From contig CAZKCG010000019.1 in assembly GCA_964551445.1 (NCBI GenBank), positions 1-64,000 on the forward strand: DNA of 64,000 nucleotides, written 5' to 3'. The notes under the pieces were generated by a model. That model had not been told where the DNA came from and did not search any database. It saw only the letters and a list, made by a program, of their open reading frames with translations. Each line of letters begins with the position of its first letter. The first letter of the stretch is position 1. A program made the translations under genes and the position numbers. The DNA is from DAOPXV01 sp964551445. GTDB lineage: Bacteria > Muiribacteriota > UBA9980. Of the stretch, positions 35,172-43,598 are shown in pieces.

Positions 35172-35915
35172 TTAAGAGGTATTCCGGATGTCGGTGATAA
35201 ATTTTTCCATGAAAAGATCGCCTTCGGGACAATGTTTTTCGGGATGAAATTCGACCGCGAATATGTACGAGCCTTCGATATTTTCAAATGCCTCTAGGAG
35301 TCCATCACCGGACCAGGCCAAAGGCCGGAGTCCCGGCGCGAGTTTACGGATCCCCTGGTGATGAAATGAATTGATCCGTATTTTTTCCGAACCCAGAAGA
35401 TCATAAAGAGAACTTCCGCGCTCTATTTTAAGGTCGTGAAAAACAGCTTTTCTCCTGGGGATCAAAGCGTCTTCGAATTCTTCGTGCCGGTGTTTAACTG
35501 AACCGCCAAGTTGAACCGGCAGGTCAAAATAAAGAGTTCCGCCCAGAAAAACGTTTATAAGCTGAAATCCTCTGCAGATACCGAATACGGGGATGGACAT
35601 TTCAAGGGCTTTTTCAAATATTCGCCATTCGAGCCTGTCAAGTTCAGGATATGCCGGAAGTTCGCTGAGTTTTTGAGCTTCTGCAATGTCATCGTTTTTG
35701 CAATACGTTTCGGGGCACAGATCGGCTCCGCCTGGAATGACCAGCCCATCTATCTTTTCAAGTTCAGACAGGACCCTGGCCCGGTCCATTTCAGGATAAA
35801 AATAAGTGATCTCACAGCCGTTCCGTTCGATCAGATTTTTATAATTTATTTCATAATCCGATCCGATCGACTTGAGTATGAGCCCTATATTTATTTTTTC
35901 AGGCATTTTGATCAT
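35172..35915 (-). CDS. Class I glutamine amidotransferase-like protein (PuuD/peptidase C26 family)
   Basis: A hydrolase of about 247 residues related to gamma-glutamyl-GABA hydrolase PuuD. The nucleophile elbow is VFGICRGFQLINVFLGGTL with C114, and the catalytic histidine-glutamate pair is FAVEFHPE near residue 230. The family hydrolyses gamma-glutamyl amides. The frame opens with a TTG at 35930, but AAGG lies 7 bases upstream of the ATG at 35915. It ends a five-gene minus-strand run that begins at 38871. Confidence 0.88.
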   Translation of the reverse strand: MIKMPEKINIGLILKSIGSDYEINYKNLIERNGCEITYFYPEMDRARVLSELEKIDGLVIPGGADLCPETYCKNDDIAEAQKLSELPAYPELDRLEWRIFEKALEMSIPVFGICRGFQLINVFLGGTLYFDLPVQLGGSVKHRHEEFEDALIPRRKAVFHDLKIERGSSLYDLLGSEKIRINSFHHQGIRKLAPGLRPLAWSGDGLLEAFENIEGSYIFAVEFHPEKHCPEGDLFMEKFITDIRNTS

Positions 35916-35964
35916 TTTGGCCTTAATCAATTATGATGAAACCAGTTTCGTTCCTGCGGTTTTT

Positions 35965-36531
35965 TCAGGCGCCGGGTTTCCAGCTTGCGACCATTTTCTT
36001 CTGAAGCTGAGTTTCCGGCGATCGCACGAAAGACTTGACCGTTTTAGCCCTCAGCTCTTTTATTATATCTAAAACGTTATCCGCCGTGGCCAACCCGTGC
36101 CGGATCAGGTAACATCCGACGACCGTTCCGGTCCTTCCGATGCCGCCCCAACAGTGGATGTAAACCCTTTTGTTTTGAAGTAATTTAGCGTCTATCTCAT
36201 CGAGTATCCCGGTCATTTTTTCGCTTGAAGGGATGCCAAGATCTTTTATCGGGTGGCTCGAAAGAGTGATCTCCCGCTTCATTTTTTTCGCTATCTCTTT
36301 GATCTTATCGTAATAAGGCTCGAACTTTCTGCCCGAATGGCTTTTTTCATCTTCCTCCATAAGGCTTATCACATGGGTGATACCGTAACGCAGAAGGTAG
36401 GTGAGCTTTCGTTCGGCGGTTTCGGCGTCCTCGTCGCCGGGATAGCATCCGGCCAGAAGTTTTTCCTCATCGACCCAGTATGAACGGTCGAAAGGCACCT
36501 CGGTTATTTCATCCATTTCGTCATTTTGCAT
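35965..36531 (-). CDS. Dual-specificity/tyrosine phosphatase-like protein
   Basis: A 188-residue cysteine phosphatase with the P-loop HCWGGIGRTGT (nucleophile C127, R133) and a general-acid loop probably in SHPIKDLGIPS. The N-terminal strand SYWVDEEKLLAGCYPGDED resembles the start of bacterial dual-specificity phosphatases. It should remove phosphate from protein tyrosines or from small phospho-substrates, and I cannot tell which. The ribosome site is AAGGAG, 10 bases upstream. It follows the SnoaL-like gene by 19 bases. Confidence 0.88.
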   Translation of the reverse strand: MQNDEMDEITEVPFDRSYWVDEEKLLAGCYPGDEDAETAERKLTYLLRYGITHVISLMEEDEKSHSGRKFEPYYDKIKEIAKKMKREITLSSHPIKDLGIPSSEKMTGILDEIDAKLLQNKRVYIHCWGGIGRTGTVVGCYLIRHGLATADNVLDIIKELRAKTVKSFVRSPETQLQKKMVASWKPGA

Positions 36532-36550
36532 AGCCGGTTCTCTCCTTTAC

Positions 36551-36949
36551 TTAATATCGCTCCGTAAGTCCGCTGGCGATCCGCCATTCGGGAGGTTCGG
36601 CCATATCAGCCCAGTATTCCGTGACCTCGTTTATAAGGCCGTCATCATTAAAAGAGAAGAAGGTCGTAGCGAAAACGAAAACCGGGTTTTTTTGGCCTTC
36701 AAAGATAGATCTTACCTTAACTACCGTTACGACGGAAGTTTCATTCGAAAATATTTTTTCAAGCGTTATAATATGTTTGCCGGGGTATCGCCTGTTGACC
36801 TTTATTAAATTATCGGCGTCCCTGAAAACCTCTTTCGTGCAGGGCCAATATACGACAGCGCCTGGCGCGAAAAGTTTTGCTGTTTCTTCATATTTAGCTT
36901 CGGAGTATAATTCCCAGAAATATCCTGCGGTTTTTTCATTAGGCGACAT
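36551..36949 (-). CDS. NTF2/SnoaL-like small protein
   Basis: A protein of 132 residues with the NTF2-like cone fold signature: an N-terminal helix pair (AGYFWELYSEAKYEETAKLFAPGAVVYWP) and strand-rich second half (ATTFFSFNDDGLINEVTEYWADMAEPPEW). Such proteins are often enzymes or ligand binders of unassigned function. The frame extends to 36973, but GGAGAG precedes the ATG at 36949. It lies between a methyltransferase and a phosphatase gene. Confidence 0.78.
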   Translation of the reverse strand: MSPNEKTAGYFWELYSEAKYEETAKLFAPGAVVYWPCTKEVFRDADNLIKVNRRYPGKHIITLEKIFSNETSVVTVVKVRSIFEGQKNPVFVFATTFFSFNDDGLINEVTEYWADMAEPPEWRIASGLTERY

Positions 36950-36974
36950 AGTTCTTTCTCTCCATTTTTTCAAG

Positions 36975-37736
36975 TTATTTTAAAGCTCTTATCAGAAGAA
37001 ATCCCGGTTCCTTCGAAAGTTTATCGAATGTTTTCGGGTATTTTTCACGGCATTCGGCAGCGGGCCTCGGTTCGAGGAATTTATCGATCTTAAATCCGGC
37101 CTCTATTAAAGGCGATATCACCGCGCCCATGGGCCTCACGAAATATTTGACCTTGATGGAGCTGCCGCCGAACCCTTTCCATTCATCCTCGATGAGTTCC
37201 GTCTCGAAGTATCCTTTTTTATTGAACAAAAGATAATCGATCATCGGGTGGTGTATTGAAAATATCAATGAGCCGCCATTTTTTAATACCCTGTGAAATT
37301 CGTGAAAGGCCGCGGCCCAGTCTTTAATGTAGTGCATCACAAGTGACGCCGTTATGATGTCGATCGTTCCGTCTTTGATCCCGTCAAGCGGTTTCGACAG
37401 GTCGGCGAGAACGCATTTGACTTTTTCGCCGCATCTTTTGCGCGTATGGTCCAGCATCTTTTGGCTCGCGTCAAAGGCCGTGACTGTTGCGCCTTTCCGT
37501 ATGAAATATTCAGAATAGAATCCGGAACCGCATCCGGCGTCGATGATATGCACGCCGTCTAACTTTTCAGGAAGAAGCGACAGCATGGCGGGCCTTTCGT
37601 AATAAGCGGTATAAGGTTTTTCATCGACCGCGGAGAGGTAATTTTCGGCGAACGGCTCATAGGAAGTTTCGGCGGCGGTGCCGGCGGGAAATTGTTTCAG
37701 CAGGCCGGCCCCGGGATCGCATTTTATTTTATCCAT
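36975..37736 (-). CDS. Class I SAM-dependent methyltransferase
   Basis: A methyltransferase of about 253 residues with motif I IIDAGCGSGFYSEYF, the acidic strand end VTAFDASQKML, and motif IV-like IDIITASLVMHYIKDW. The post-motif EFHRVLKNGGSLIFSIHHPM is typical of UbiE/Methyltransf_11 type enzymes. The substrate is unknown. The ATG at 37736 is chosen over 37751 because AAAGGA precedes it. It begins 16 bases after the stop of the secreted gene upstream. Confidence 0.9.
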   Translation of the reverse strand: MDKIKCDPGAGLLKQFPAGTAAETSYEPFAENYLSAVDEKPYTAYYERPAMLSLLPEKLDGVHIIDAGCGSGFYSEYFIRKGATVTAFDASQKMLDHTRKRCGEKVKCVLADLSKPLDGIKDGTIDIITASLVMHYIKDWAAAFHEFHRVLKNGGSLIFSIHHPMIDYLLFNKKGYFETELIEDEWKGFGGSSIKVKYFVRPMGAVISPLIEAGFKIDKFLEPRPAAECREKYPKTFDKLSKEPGFLLIRALK

Positions 37737-37752
37737 TATGATTCCTTTCAAC

Positions 37753-38871
37753 TTATTTAATTACAGGTTTATCGAAGCTGACCTTAACTTCGCGCTTGGA
37801 AAAACAATAATCGTGGTTCCAGGCGCCGGCAAAAAAATTAACGGGTCCGTTAACCGTTTCCGCGGAGTATAAATTCATCCATGAACCGTCTTCGCGGCAA
37901 AACGCCCTGAAAAAATTACCTTTTCTGACTATTTTTAATTTGCCGTTAGAACCCCTGGCCTCCAGGACGCCTTTAATGTTGTCGTCAGCCGAATCTACAA
38001 GGTAAGCGTCGCCGGGAAAATTGACGAAGCTTGAATCAGCCCTCGTGCTGCTTATTCTTTCGGCCTGCTGGTACCATTTATTTTTGCCGAGGAACTCATC
38101 GCGCGCGAATATTCCTATTCCGAACCGGGTTCCGTTTCTATCGGGCCAGTTCACAAGAGAATAATCCAAAGTTATATCGAAATCGCCTTCGATTTTATTC
38201 CGGCTGATTAAAAACACGCCAAAAACACTATGCTTCCTGTCATTTTGAGAATCCGGAGCGAAAGATATGCTGAATTTATCAGATGCGTTATTTATAGAAG
38301 CGCCCTTGCCCAAACTAATGATTTCAAATTCTGGCGCCGGTGAAAAAACATTGCCTGCGGGAGTGGAGCCAACCCTTTCCAGGGAGGGAACAATTATATT
38401 TTCATCGGCCTGCAATTTTAAAGTCAGGCAAGTCCTTTTAGCCGTCATGATCAAAGTTTCTGAAACATTCGTGTTTAAGCATGATGAAAAATAATTGGCT
38501 TCTATCAGGCCTGTTTTACAATCGATGATCTTAATGTTGACGATAAGGCCGGCGTTCATTTGGTAGACGTGAGGAACAATAAGCTTGTCGGCTCCGCTGA
38601 ATCTGGCAAAATCAAAGAGCTCGCCTTCTTTTAAATAAAAAAAAGCGGCCTTGTCTTTGACGGCGACGGGAAAAACCGCCGGGGATATTTCTGCCGCTAT
38701 TGTTTTTAAAACGCATCCGTCTAATTCGTCTTTAGCGAAATCAGCCGACATTCTGTTGTAAGTCAGTTCGCAAACTCCGATCTTCAATAACTCCGAAGCG
38801 CTGCAATGCTTATAGAAAAAGGATAGAAAAACGCTTAAAAATACAAATAAAACAAACAGCCTTTTTTTCAA
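37753..38871 (-). CDS. Exported protein with concanavalin-like C-terminal domain, function unknown
   Basis: A 372-residue protein with a signal peptide (residues 1-25, LFVLFVFLSVFLSFFYKHCSA). The mature N-terminal half (LKIGVCELTYNRMSADFAKDELDGCVL) resembles the TolB/CsgG-like amino domain that reads a set of inputs (loose similarity). From about 185 a beta-rich domain (FEGDFDITLDYSLVNWP-like region, FGIGIFARDEF, AGAWNHDYCFSKREVKVSF) resembles DUF1349/LamG-like lectin folds. I do not recognise the whole protein. It leads the five-gene minus-strand operon. Confidence 0.75.
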   Translation of the reverse strand: MKKRLFVLFVFLSVFLSFFYKHCSASELLKIGVCELTYNRMSADFAKDELDGCVLKTIAAEISPAVFPVAVKDKAAFFYLKEGELFDFARFSGADKLIVPHVYQMNAGLIVNIKIIDCKTGLIEANYFSSCLNTNVSETLIMTAKRTCLTLKLQADENIIVPSLERVGSTPAGNVFSPAPEFEIISLGKGASINNASDKFSISFAPDSQNDRKHSVFGVFLISRNKIEGDFDITLDYSLVNWPDRNGTRFGIGIFARDEFLGKNKWYQQAERISSTRADSSFVNFPGDAYLVDSADDNIKGVLEARGSNGKLKIVRKGNFFRAFCREDGSWMNLYSAETVNGPVNFFAGAWNHDYCFSKREVKVSFDKPVIK

Positions 38872-38909
38872 TTTCGCACATCCTTTTGAATGATAAATTT
38901 ACTGAAAAC

Positions 38910-38937
38910 ATTATACCGTATAACAAAAAAAAATCAA
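38910..38937 (-). promoter_or_regulatory. Promoter of the minus-strand five-gene operon
   Basis: Minus strand: TTGATT (38932-38937), 16-base spacer, TATAAT (38910-38915), 39 bases upstream of the ATG at 38871. Confidence 0.62.
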
Positions 38938-38986
38938 CCATATTTTTCATATTTGTAATGCCGGTATACATATTTTAATATATATC

Positions 38987-39015
38987 TTGAAATTTTTCCC
39001 GAAAACAAATATAAT
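38987..39015 (+). promoter_or_regulatory. Promoter of the CHASE2-GGDEF gene
   Basis: TTGAAA (38987-38992), 17-base spacer, TATAAT (39010-39015). It is divergent from the promoter at 38910-38937. Confidence 0.75.
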
Positions 39016-39082
39016 ACTCAAATCAAGCAGGCTTTTTAATTAAAATCAGTGGTCCATCAAAATTTAAAAATGCGGGCAGGAT

Positions 39083-41275
39083 ATGAATAACGGCGTAAAA
39101 AAAATCGACAGGCTGGAGATATTAATAACTATAATCATATTCGCTTTTTCTTTTACTGCATATTATCTCGGATTATTCGAAGGCCTTGAATCAAGGCTTA
39201 TAGACTATAAATTCTCTAAAAAACCTTTCGCGAGCGACATAGATTCAATAGCTATCGTCGAGATCACGGAGGCGTGCATCACTAAAATTTCAAATTGGCC
39301 GGTCAAGCGTTCGCTTGTGGCCGGCGTTATTGAGCGCGTTATCGGAGCGGGAGCTAAAACCGTCGCTTTAGATATCGCTTTTGAAGGAAAGACCGCCACG
39401 GCGGAAGACCAGAAACTCTTCGAAGTCATAAAAAGCCATTCTAAAAGGGTCATACTCGGATCAAGGGCTGAGCTCTTAACTTCGGCCGATAACTACTCTA
39501 AAAAAACGGTCGATGAGACGAAAATGATCCGGCCTTATATTTATTCGCTGCTTGATGGGAATACGGCCGAAATTGAAACCGGATGCATGAATTTTAATCC
39601 GGAAGGCCTGAAATCCTATGGCGTGCTTCATGACGCAAATCTTTCAGAGCCTGTCGATTCGCTTTCTCTTAAGGCGGCGGCTAATTATATTGGAAGTCCG
39701 GCCTCGCCGCGCGGCGTTCCGGGCGATCATGCTGAAAAATCCTTTTTTATAAACTATTACAATGGAATCGGAGACCAGCCGTTCACAAAGATATCCTTCA
39801 GTTCGATTCTGACCATGGACACCGACGAGGTCGCGGACCTTCTCGCCAATCGTCTCGTTTTCATAGGCGTTACGGCGAAAGCCGCGGGCAGTTATTACCT
39901 GACGCCTTACGGCGACATGTCCGAGGCGGAGATCCACGCTACGATAGCCGCAAACATTATTAATAATCAATACGCTTTCAGGGTCCGGCCTTTTATAAAT
40001 TTCATCTTGATGCTTTCGCTGCTTGTTCTGATGGCGGTTTATTTTAAATATTCAAGGGCGCTGTGGGATGTTTTCATGGCCGCGTCCGTTTTCGGCGTCT
40101 ATTACCTCGTGTCTGAATTTCTATTCACAAAATATAATGTTTTCACCGACATGACGCCTTACGCTGTTTTGGCCGGCCTCCATCTTGCAGCGATAAGGAT
40201 CTATCAGAACGTCCGTACGCTGTATCTTTTCAACCTTGAACTGACGCGAAAGAACCGCGAGCTGACACTCATGGACACCATCAATCAGGCTATAATCAAT
40301 AAAACGGGCGGCGAACTTCTGTGCGAGATATTAAATATCATAATCAAAACGGTCAGGTCGGAGCGCGGCTCAATACTTCTGATGGCCGAGAACGAAAATA
40401 AACTTATGCTCAAGTACGTTTATTCGATAGCCGACAAAGCCCCCGTCCTTGTAAAGGAATATATATCATTCAATCTCGGGGAAGGCATAGCGGGCAACGT
40501 CGCCGAAAGCGGTGAAATGCTTGTTTCAAACGACACCGCCAATGACGAGAAGTTTAAAATGTACGCTTCGGAGGATATGAATAAAACCATCAAAAATATA
40601 GCGTGCGTGCCTTTGAAAAGCGACAAGGAAATATTCGGCGTTCTAAACGTTGTAAATAAACCAGGCGGTTTTACCAATGACGATGGAATGCTCCTTCAGA
40701 ACGTGGCCGACCAGGTCGCCGTGGCCCTTCAAAACGCTAAATTTTACGAACTCGCCATAACCGACAGCATGACCAAATTATATATCCAGCGCTATTTTCA
40801 GGCGCGGCTCGATTCCGAAGTGAAACGCACGAGACGCTTCGGATTCAAGTTCTCATTCATGATGCTCGATATAGATCATTTCAAAAAATTCAACGATACA
40901 TACGGCCATCAGGTCGGCGACATGGTCTTAATTCATGTGGCGCGTACGCTTCTTGAATGCATTAGAATGAATCTGGATATTCCCGCCAGGTACGGCGGCG
41001 AGGAGTTCGCGCTTATAATGCCGGAAACCGACGCCGAAGGCGCACTGATTCTGGCCGAGAGGATCCGGCAGAGCATCGCCGCAAGTTTCGTCGAGCACGC
41101 CGGCGAAAAGCTGCGCGTGACGGTGAGTATAGGATTTTGCGAATATACCGCCGAGGTCGGAACCAAACAGGAGCTTATATTAAGGGCCGATTCGGCGCTT
41201 TACCGCTCAAAGGAAACCGGCCGGAACAGAACGACCCACTGGAACGAAACCATGAAAATCATCAAAGAAAAATAG
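39083..41275 (+). CDS. CHASE2-GAF-GGDEF diguanylate cyclase
   Basis: A 730-residue membrane signalling enzyme predicted to make cyclic di-GMP. An N-terminal helix (10-32) leads into an extracytoplasmic CHASE2 domain (about 40-290: DIDSIAIVEITEACI, KTVALDIAFEGK, GVTAKAAGSYYLTPYGDMSEAEIHA), followed by three helices (about 300-375). A cytoplasmic GAF domain (about 400-555) and a GGDEF domain (about 560-720) follow, with the active GGEEF in RYGGEEFALIMPE. The inhibitory I-site expected five residues before GGEEF reads MNLD rather than RxxD, so product inhibition may be absent. A class III nucleotide cyclase gene follows by 86 bases. Confidence 0.92.
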   Translation: MNNGVKKIDRLEILITIIIFAFSFTAYYLGLFEGLESRLIDYKFSKKPFASDIDSIAIVEITEACITKISNWPVKRSLVAGVIERVIGAGAKTVALDIAFEGKTATAEDQKLFEVIKSHSKRVILGSRAELLTSADNYSKKTVDETKMIRPYIYSLLDGNTAEIETGCMNFNPEGLKSYGVLHDANLSEPVDSLSLKAAANYIGSPASPRGVPGDHAEKSFFINYYNGIGDQPFTKISFSSILTMDTDEVADLLANRLVFIGVTAKAAGSYYLTPYGDMSEAEIHATIAANIINNQYAFRVRPFINFILMLSLLVLMAVYFKYSRALWDVFMAASVFGVYYLVSEFLFTKYNVFTDMTPYAVLAGLHLAAIRIYQNVRTLYLFNLELTRKNRELTLMDTINQAIINKTGGELLCEILNIIIKTVRSERGSILLMAENENKLMLKYVYSIADKAPVLVKEYISFNLGEGIAGNVAESGEMLVSNDTANDEKFKMYASEDMNKTIKNIACVPLKSDKEIFGVLNVVNKPGGFTNDDGMLLQNVADQVAVALQNAKFYELAITDSMTKLYIQRYFQARLDSEVKRTRRFGFKFSFMMLDIDHFKKFNDTYGHQVGDMVLIHVARTLLECIRMNLDIPARYGGEEFALIMPETDAEGALILAERIRQSIAASFVEHAGEKLRVTVSIGFCEYTAEVGTKQELILRADSALYRSKETGRNRTTHWNETMKIIKEK

Positions 41276-41361
41276 TTCATAACAGTGTGTGCCGATACGA
41301 AGAACCTGTTTTAACTCACGCTCGAATCAGACCATGGTTATAATAAATTGGCGGAGGGAAT

Positions 41362-42759
41362 ATGAACACTGAAAAGTTAAGCGCGAAAGCTGTTTCGCTT
41401 ATAGACGATCTGGAATCATCACGGCATTGCGATCCGGCCGCCGTCGAAGCCATAAAAAAAATATTGACGGATGAAAAGGATTTCACTTGTTACAAAATAA
41501 ACGCTTTCAGAGCGGCTTTTGACGCTGGCGTAAAAAATTCCGATATGCTGAGGGCTTTCCTTTACGCCACGAAACTCGGACTGTTCGATCTGAACTGGGA
41601 TATACACTGCCCTTCCTGCCATGGGATCCCTGATTACCACAAACATCTTATGGGATTGAAAAAAACCGCCCATTGCGATCTTTGCGCCATCAACTGGGAC
41701 CTGGATATCGAAGAACAGGTCGAGGTTACTTTCACGGCGAATCCGGATATCAGAAAAATTGAATATGCCGACTGGTCAGAGCGGCACGACTTTGCCTCTA
41801 AAATGCAGTTTCTCGATGACATCCTCAACCGCGAGAACCGCGACTTCACTATCGGAGCCTGTGTTTATAAAAACGACACCAAAACCTTCGGCGCGGACTT
41901 CGAACACGGCCGTTATATTTATTATATGCCCGCGCACATGGAGCTGGGCGGCTTTCTTGAAGTTTCGGCGGCGCCTTCAAAAGAAGAACAGAATTTCAGC
42001 CTGGCGATCTCCTCGTCGGGAAAATTCGATATCCAGAGAATAACGGCGCATGCCGGCAGGATCAATTTTACGGTTACATCCGATTATCCGGATATGAACG
42101 GGTTTCTCGTCAAGCCCGTGGCGCCCAGAAATAACTGGGTCAGCGCAGCTTATGTCACATCACAGCAGGAATTCCGCGATCTTTTTTCGGCTGAATTTCT
42201 TTCGCCGGACACTTCTTTCGGTATAAAAAACATTACCCTTATGTTCACCGACGTAAAAGGGTCGACCGAATTATATGAGAAGATCGGCGATTCAGCGGCG
42301 TTTTCAGCGGTCAAAGAACATTTCAAGGTCATGACCGATATAATCCGCAAATATGAGGGCGGCGTGGTTAAAACCATCGGCGACGCGGTTATGGCGGCTT
42401 TTCCAGTGAATTTCAACGCCGTGGCCGCCGCCTGCGAGATACAGAGTTTTTTTGCCTCATGTGTTTTCAGAAAAGGCGAGATAAAAGTAAAATTAGGCTT
42501 GCACCGCGGAAGCGCCATAACCGTAACGTCGAATAAAAGTCTCGACTATTTCGGGCGCAGCGTTAATATCGCGGCCAGGGTTCAGGGGCATAGCGACGCG
42601 AATGAGATCGTAATGACCGAAGCAGTTATCAACGATCCCGCCGTTAAAAAATATTTCAGCTCTCACAATTTTGAGACGCACGAACACGAAGTGACGCTGA
42701 AAGGGATAGATAAACCCGTCATGGTTTTTTCGATAAATTTCGGCGGAGCGGTTAAATAA
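41362..42759 (+). CDS. Class III adenylate/guanylate cyclase with DUF5939-like N-terminal domain
   Basis: A soluble 465-residue nucleotide cyclase. The N-terminal 260 residues resemble DUF5939 and include a putative zinc ribbon, CPSC at 83-86 and CDLC at 105-108. The catalytic domain (about 285-455) has the metal aspartates D297 (MFTDVKGSTELY) and D341 (TIGDAVMAAFP), plus LGLHRGSAI and DYFGRSVNIAARVQ. cAMP is the likely product, although I cannot exclude cGMP from sequence. GGAGG lies just before the start. Upstream is the GGDEF gene on the same strand; a lone TATAAT at 41339-41344 has no matching -35, so the two genes may be cotranscribed. Confidence 0.9.
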   Translation: MNTEKLSAKAVSLIDDLESSRHCDPAAVEAIKKILTDEKDFTCYKINAFRAAFDAGVKNSDMLRAFLYATKLGLFDLNWDIHCPSCHGIPDYHKHLMGLKKTAHCDLCAINWDLDIEEQVEVTFTANPDIRKIEYADWSERHDFASKMQFLDDILNRENRDFTIGACVYKNDTKTFGADFEHGRYIYYMPAHMELGGFLEVSAAPSKEEQNFSLAISSSGKFDIQRITAHAGRINFTVTSDYPDMNGFLVKPVAPRNNWVSAAYVTSQQEFRDLFSAEFLSPDTSFGIKNITLMFTDVKGSTELYEKIGDSAAFSAVKEHFKVMTDIIRKYEGGVVKTIGDAVMAAFPVNFNAVAAACEIQSFFASCVFRKGEIKVKLGLHRGSAITVTSNKSLDYFGRSVNIAARVQGHSDANEIVMTEAVINDPAVKKYFSSHNFETHEHEVTLKGIDKPVMVFSINFGGAVK

Positions 42760-42848
42760 AGGATAATATGGGAGCCCTTATCAAGAAATGTCCGGCCGGG
42801 CCGCCGCCGAAAAAAATTTTAAAAACACTTTCAAATAATTTAATTTTG

Positions 42849-42857
42849 TGTTAAAAT
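42849..42857 (+). promoter_or_regulatory. Extended -10 element upstream of the 42867 gene
   Basis: TGTTAAAAT (TG extension plus TAAAAT at 42852-42857) with no clear -35. The implied start near 42864 is only about 3 bases before the ATG, and no ribosome site is present. That suggests a nearly leaderless transcript. Confidence 0.45.
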
Positions 42858-42866
42858 AAATTTATT

Positions 42867-43565
42867 ATGAATATAAACAAACTTAAAAAAATACTCTTTT
42901 TAAACATCTTGACGGTACTTTTAGTGGCGGTATCATTCATAGGCTATTCCGGTTATCTCACGGCTTCAGGTTTAATAGTTCAATCAGTTGACGACAGCCT
43001 TATCGCTGGCGCCAACGCCGTTATATCAATGCTTGGAGACGATTTTCATTCAAGGATCGAGAACGAAAGGTCCGTATCGGAAGAAGAACATATGAAAAAC
43101 GTAATGAAACTTTCGGAGTTCGCTTCGAAAAACGGCCTTGTATACATCTATTCGATGATGAAATCCGGCGACAGATTCGTATTCACTTCTTCGAGCGCGA
43201 CCCGCGAGGAACTCGATAAAAAAACCTTCGATAAATTTTTCAAACCCTACGATACCACGAGCGAAACGCTTATCAGATCGTTCAACGAAGTGACCACCGG
43301 GTTCGAGGAATTTCAGGATGAATATGGTTATTTCAGGTCTGTCATTATACCGGTTAAAATGCCTTCCGGAAAGGTATATCTTGCCGGAGCCGATGTTTCG
43401 ATAGCCGCGATCGCTGAAAAAACGGACCGTATTTTGAAAGAGATCGTTTGGAAGATGTCGCTGATATTTTTAATATGCGCAATATTTATTTATCTTATGA
43501 TACATCTTGTTTTCAAACGCATTGAAATATTGAAAGCGCCTGAACCTTCCGAAACTCAAAAATAA
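42867..43565 (+). CDS. Membrane-anchored sensor-like protein without an output domain
   Basis: A 232-residue protein with two transmembrane helices (about 8-32 and 190-213) flanking a roughly 155-residue extracytoplasmic domain. The domain (DSLIAGANAVISMLGDDFHSR, GLVYIYSMMKSGDRFVFTSSS, GYFRSVIIPVKMPSGKVYLAGADVS) looks like a Cache-type sensor. Only about 20 residues lie after the second helix, so there is no kinase, HAMP or methyl-accepting region. It may act through a partner protein. I do not recognise a named family. It heads the cluster that runs to 47482. Confidence 0.78.
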   Translation: MNINKLKKILFLNILTVLLVAVSFIGYSGYLTASGLIVQSVDDSLIAGANAVISMLGDDFHSRIENERSVSEEEHMKNVMKLSEFASKNGLVYIYSMMKSGDRFVFTSSSATREELDKKTFDKFFKPYDTTSETLIRSFNEVTTGFEEFQDEYGYFRSVIIPVKMPSGKVYLAGADVSIAAIAEKTDRILKEIVWKMSLIFLICAIFIYLMIHLVFKRIEILKAPEPSETQK

Positions 43566-43598
43566 CAAGTGATCGCATTTCGCGCTCGCTTCCCGCAA

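Noticed and set aside
41339..41344. A perfect TATAAT as a promoter for the nucleotide cyclase gene
   Set aside because: No acceptable -35 at 15-19 bases upstream, and the TG extension is off by one base. It may be cotranscribed instead.
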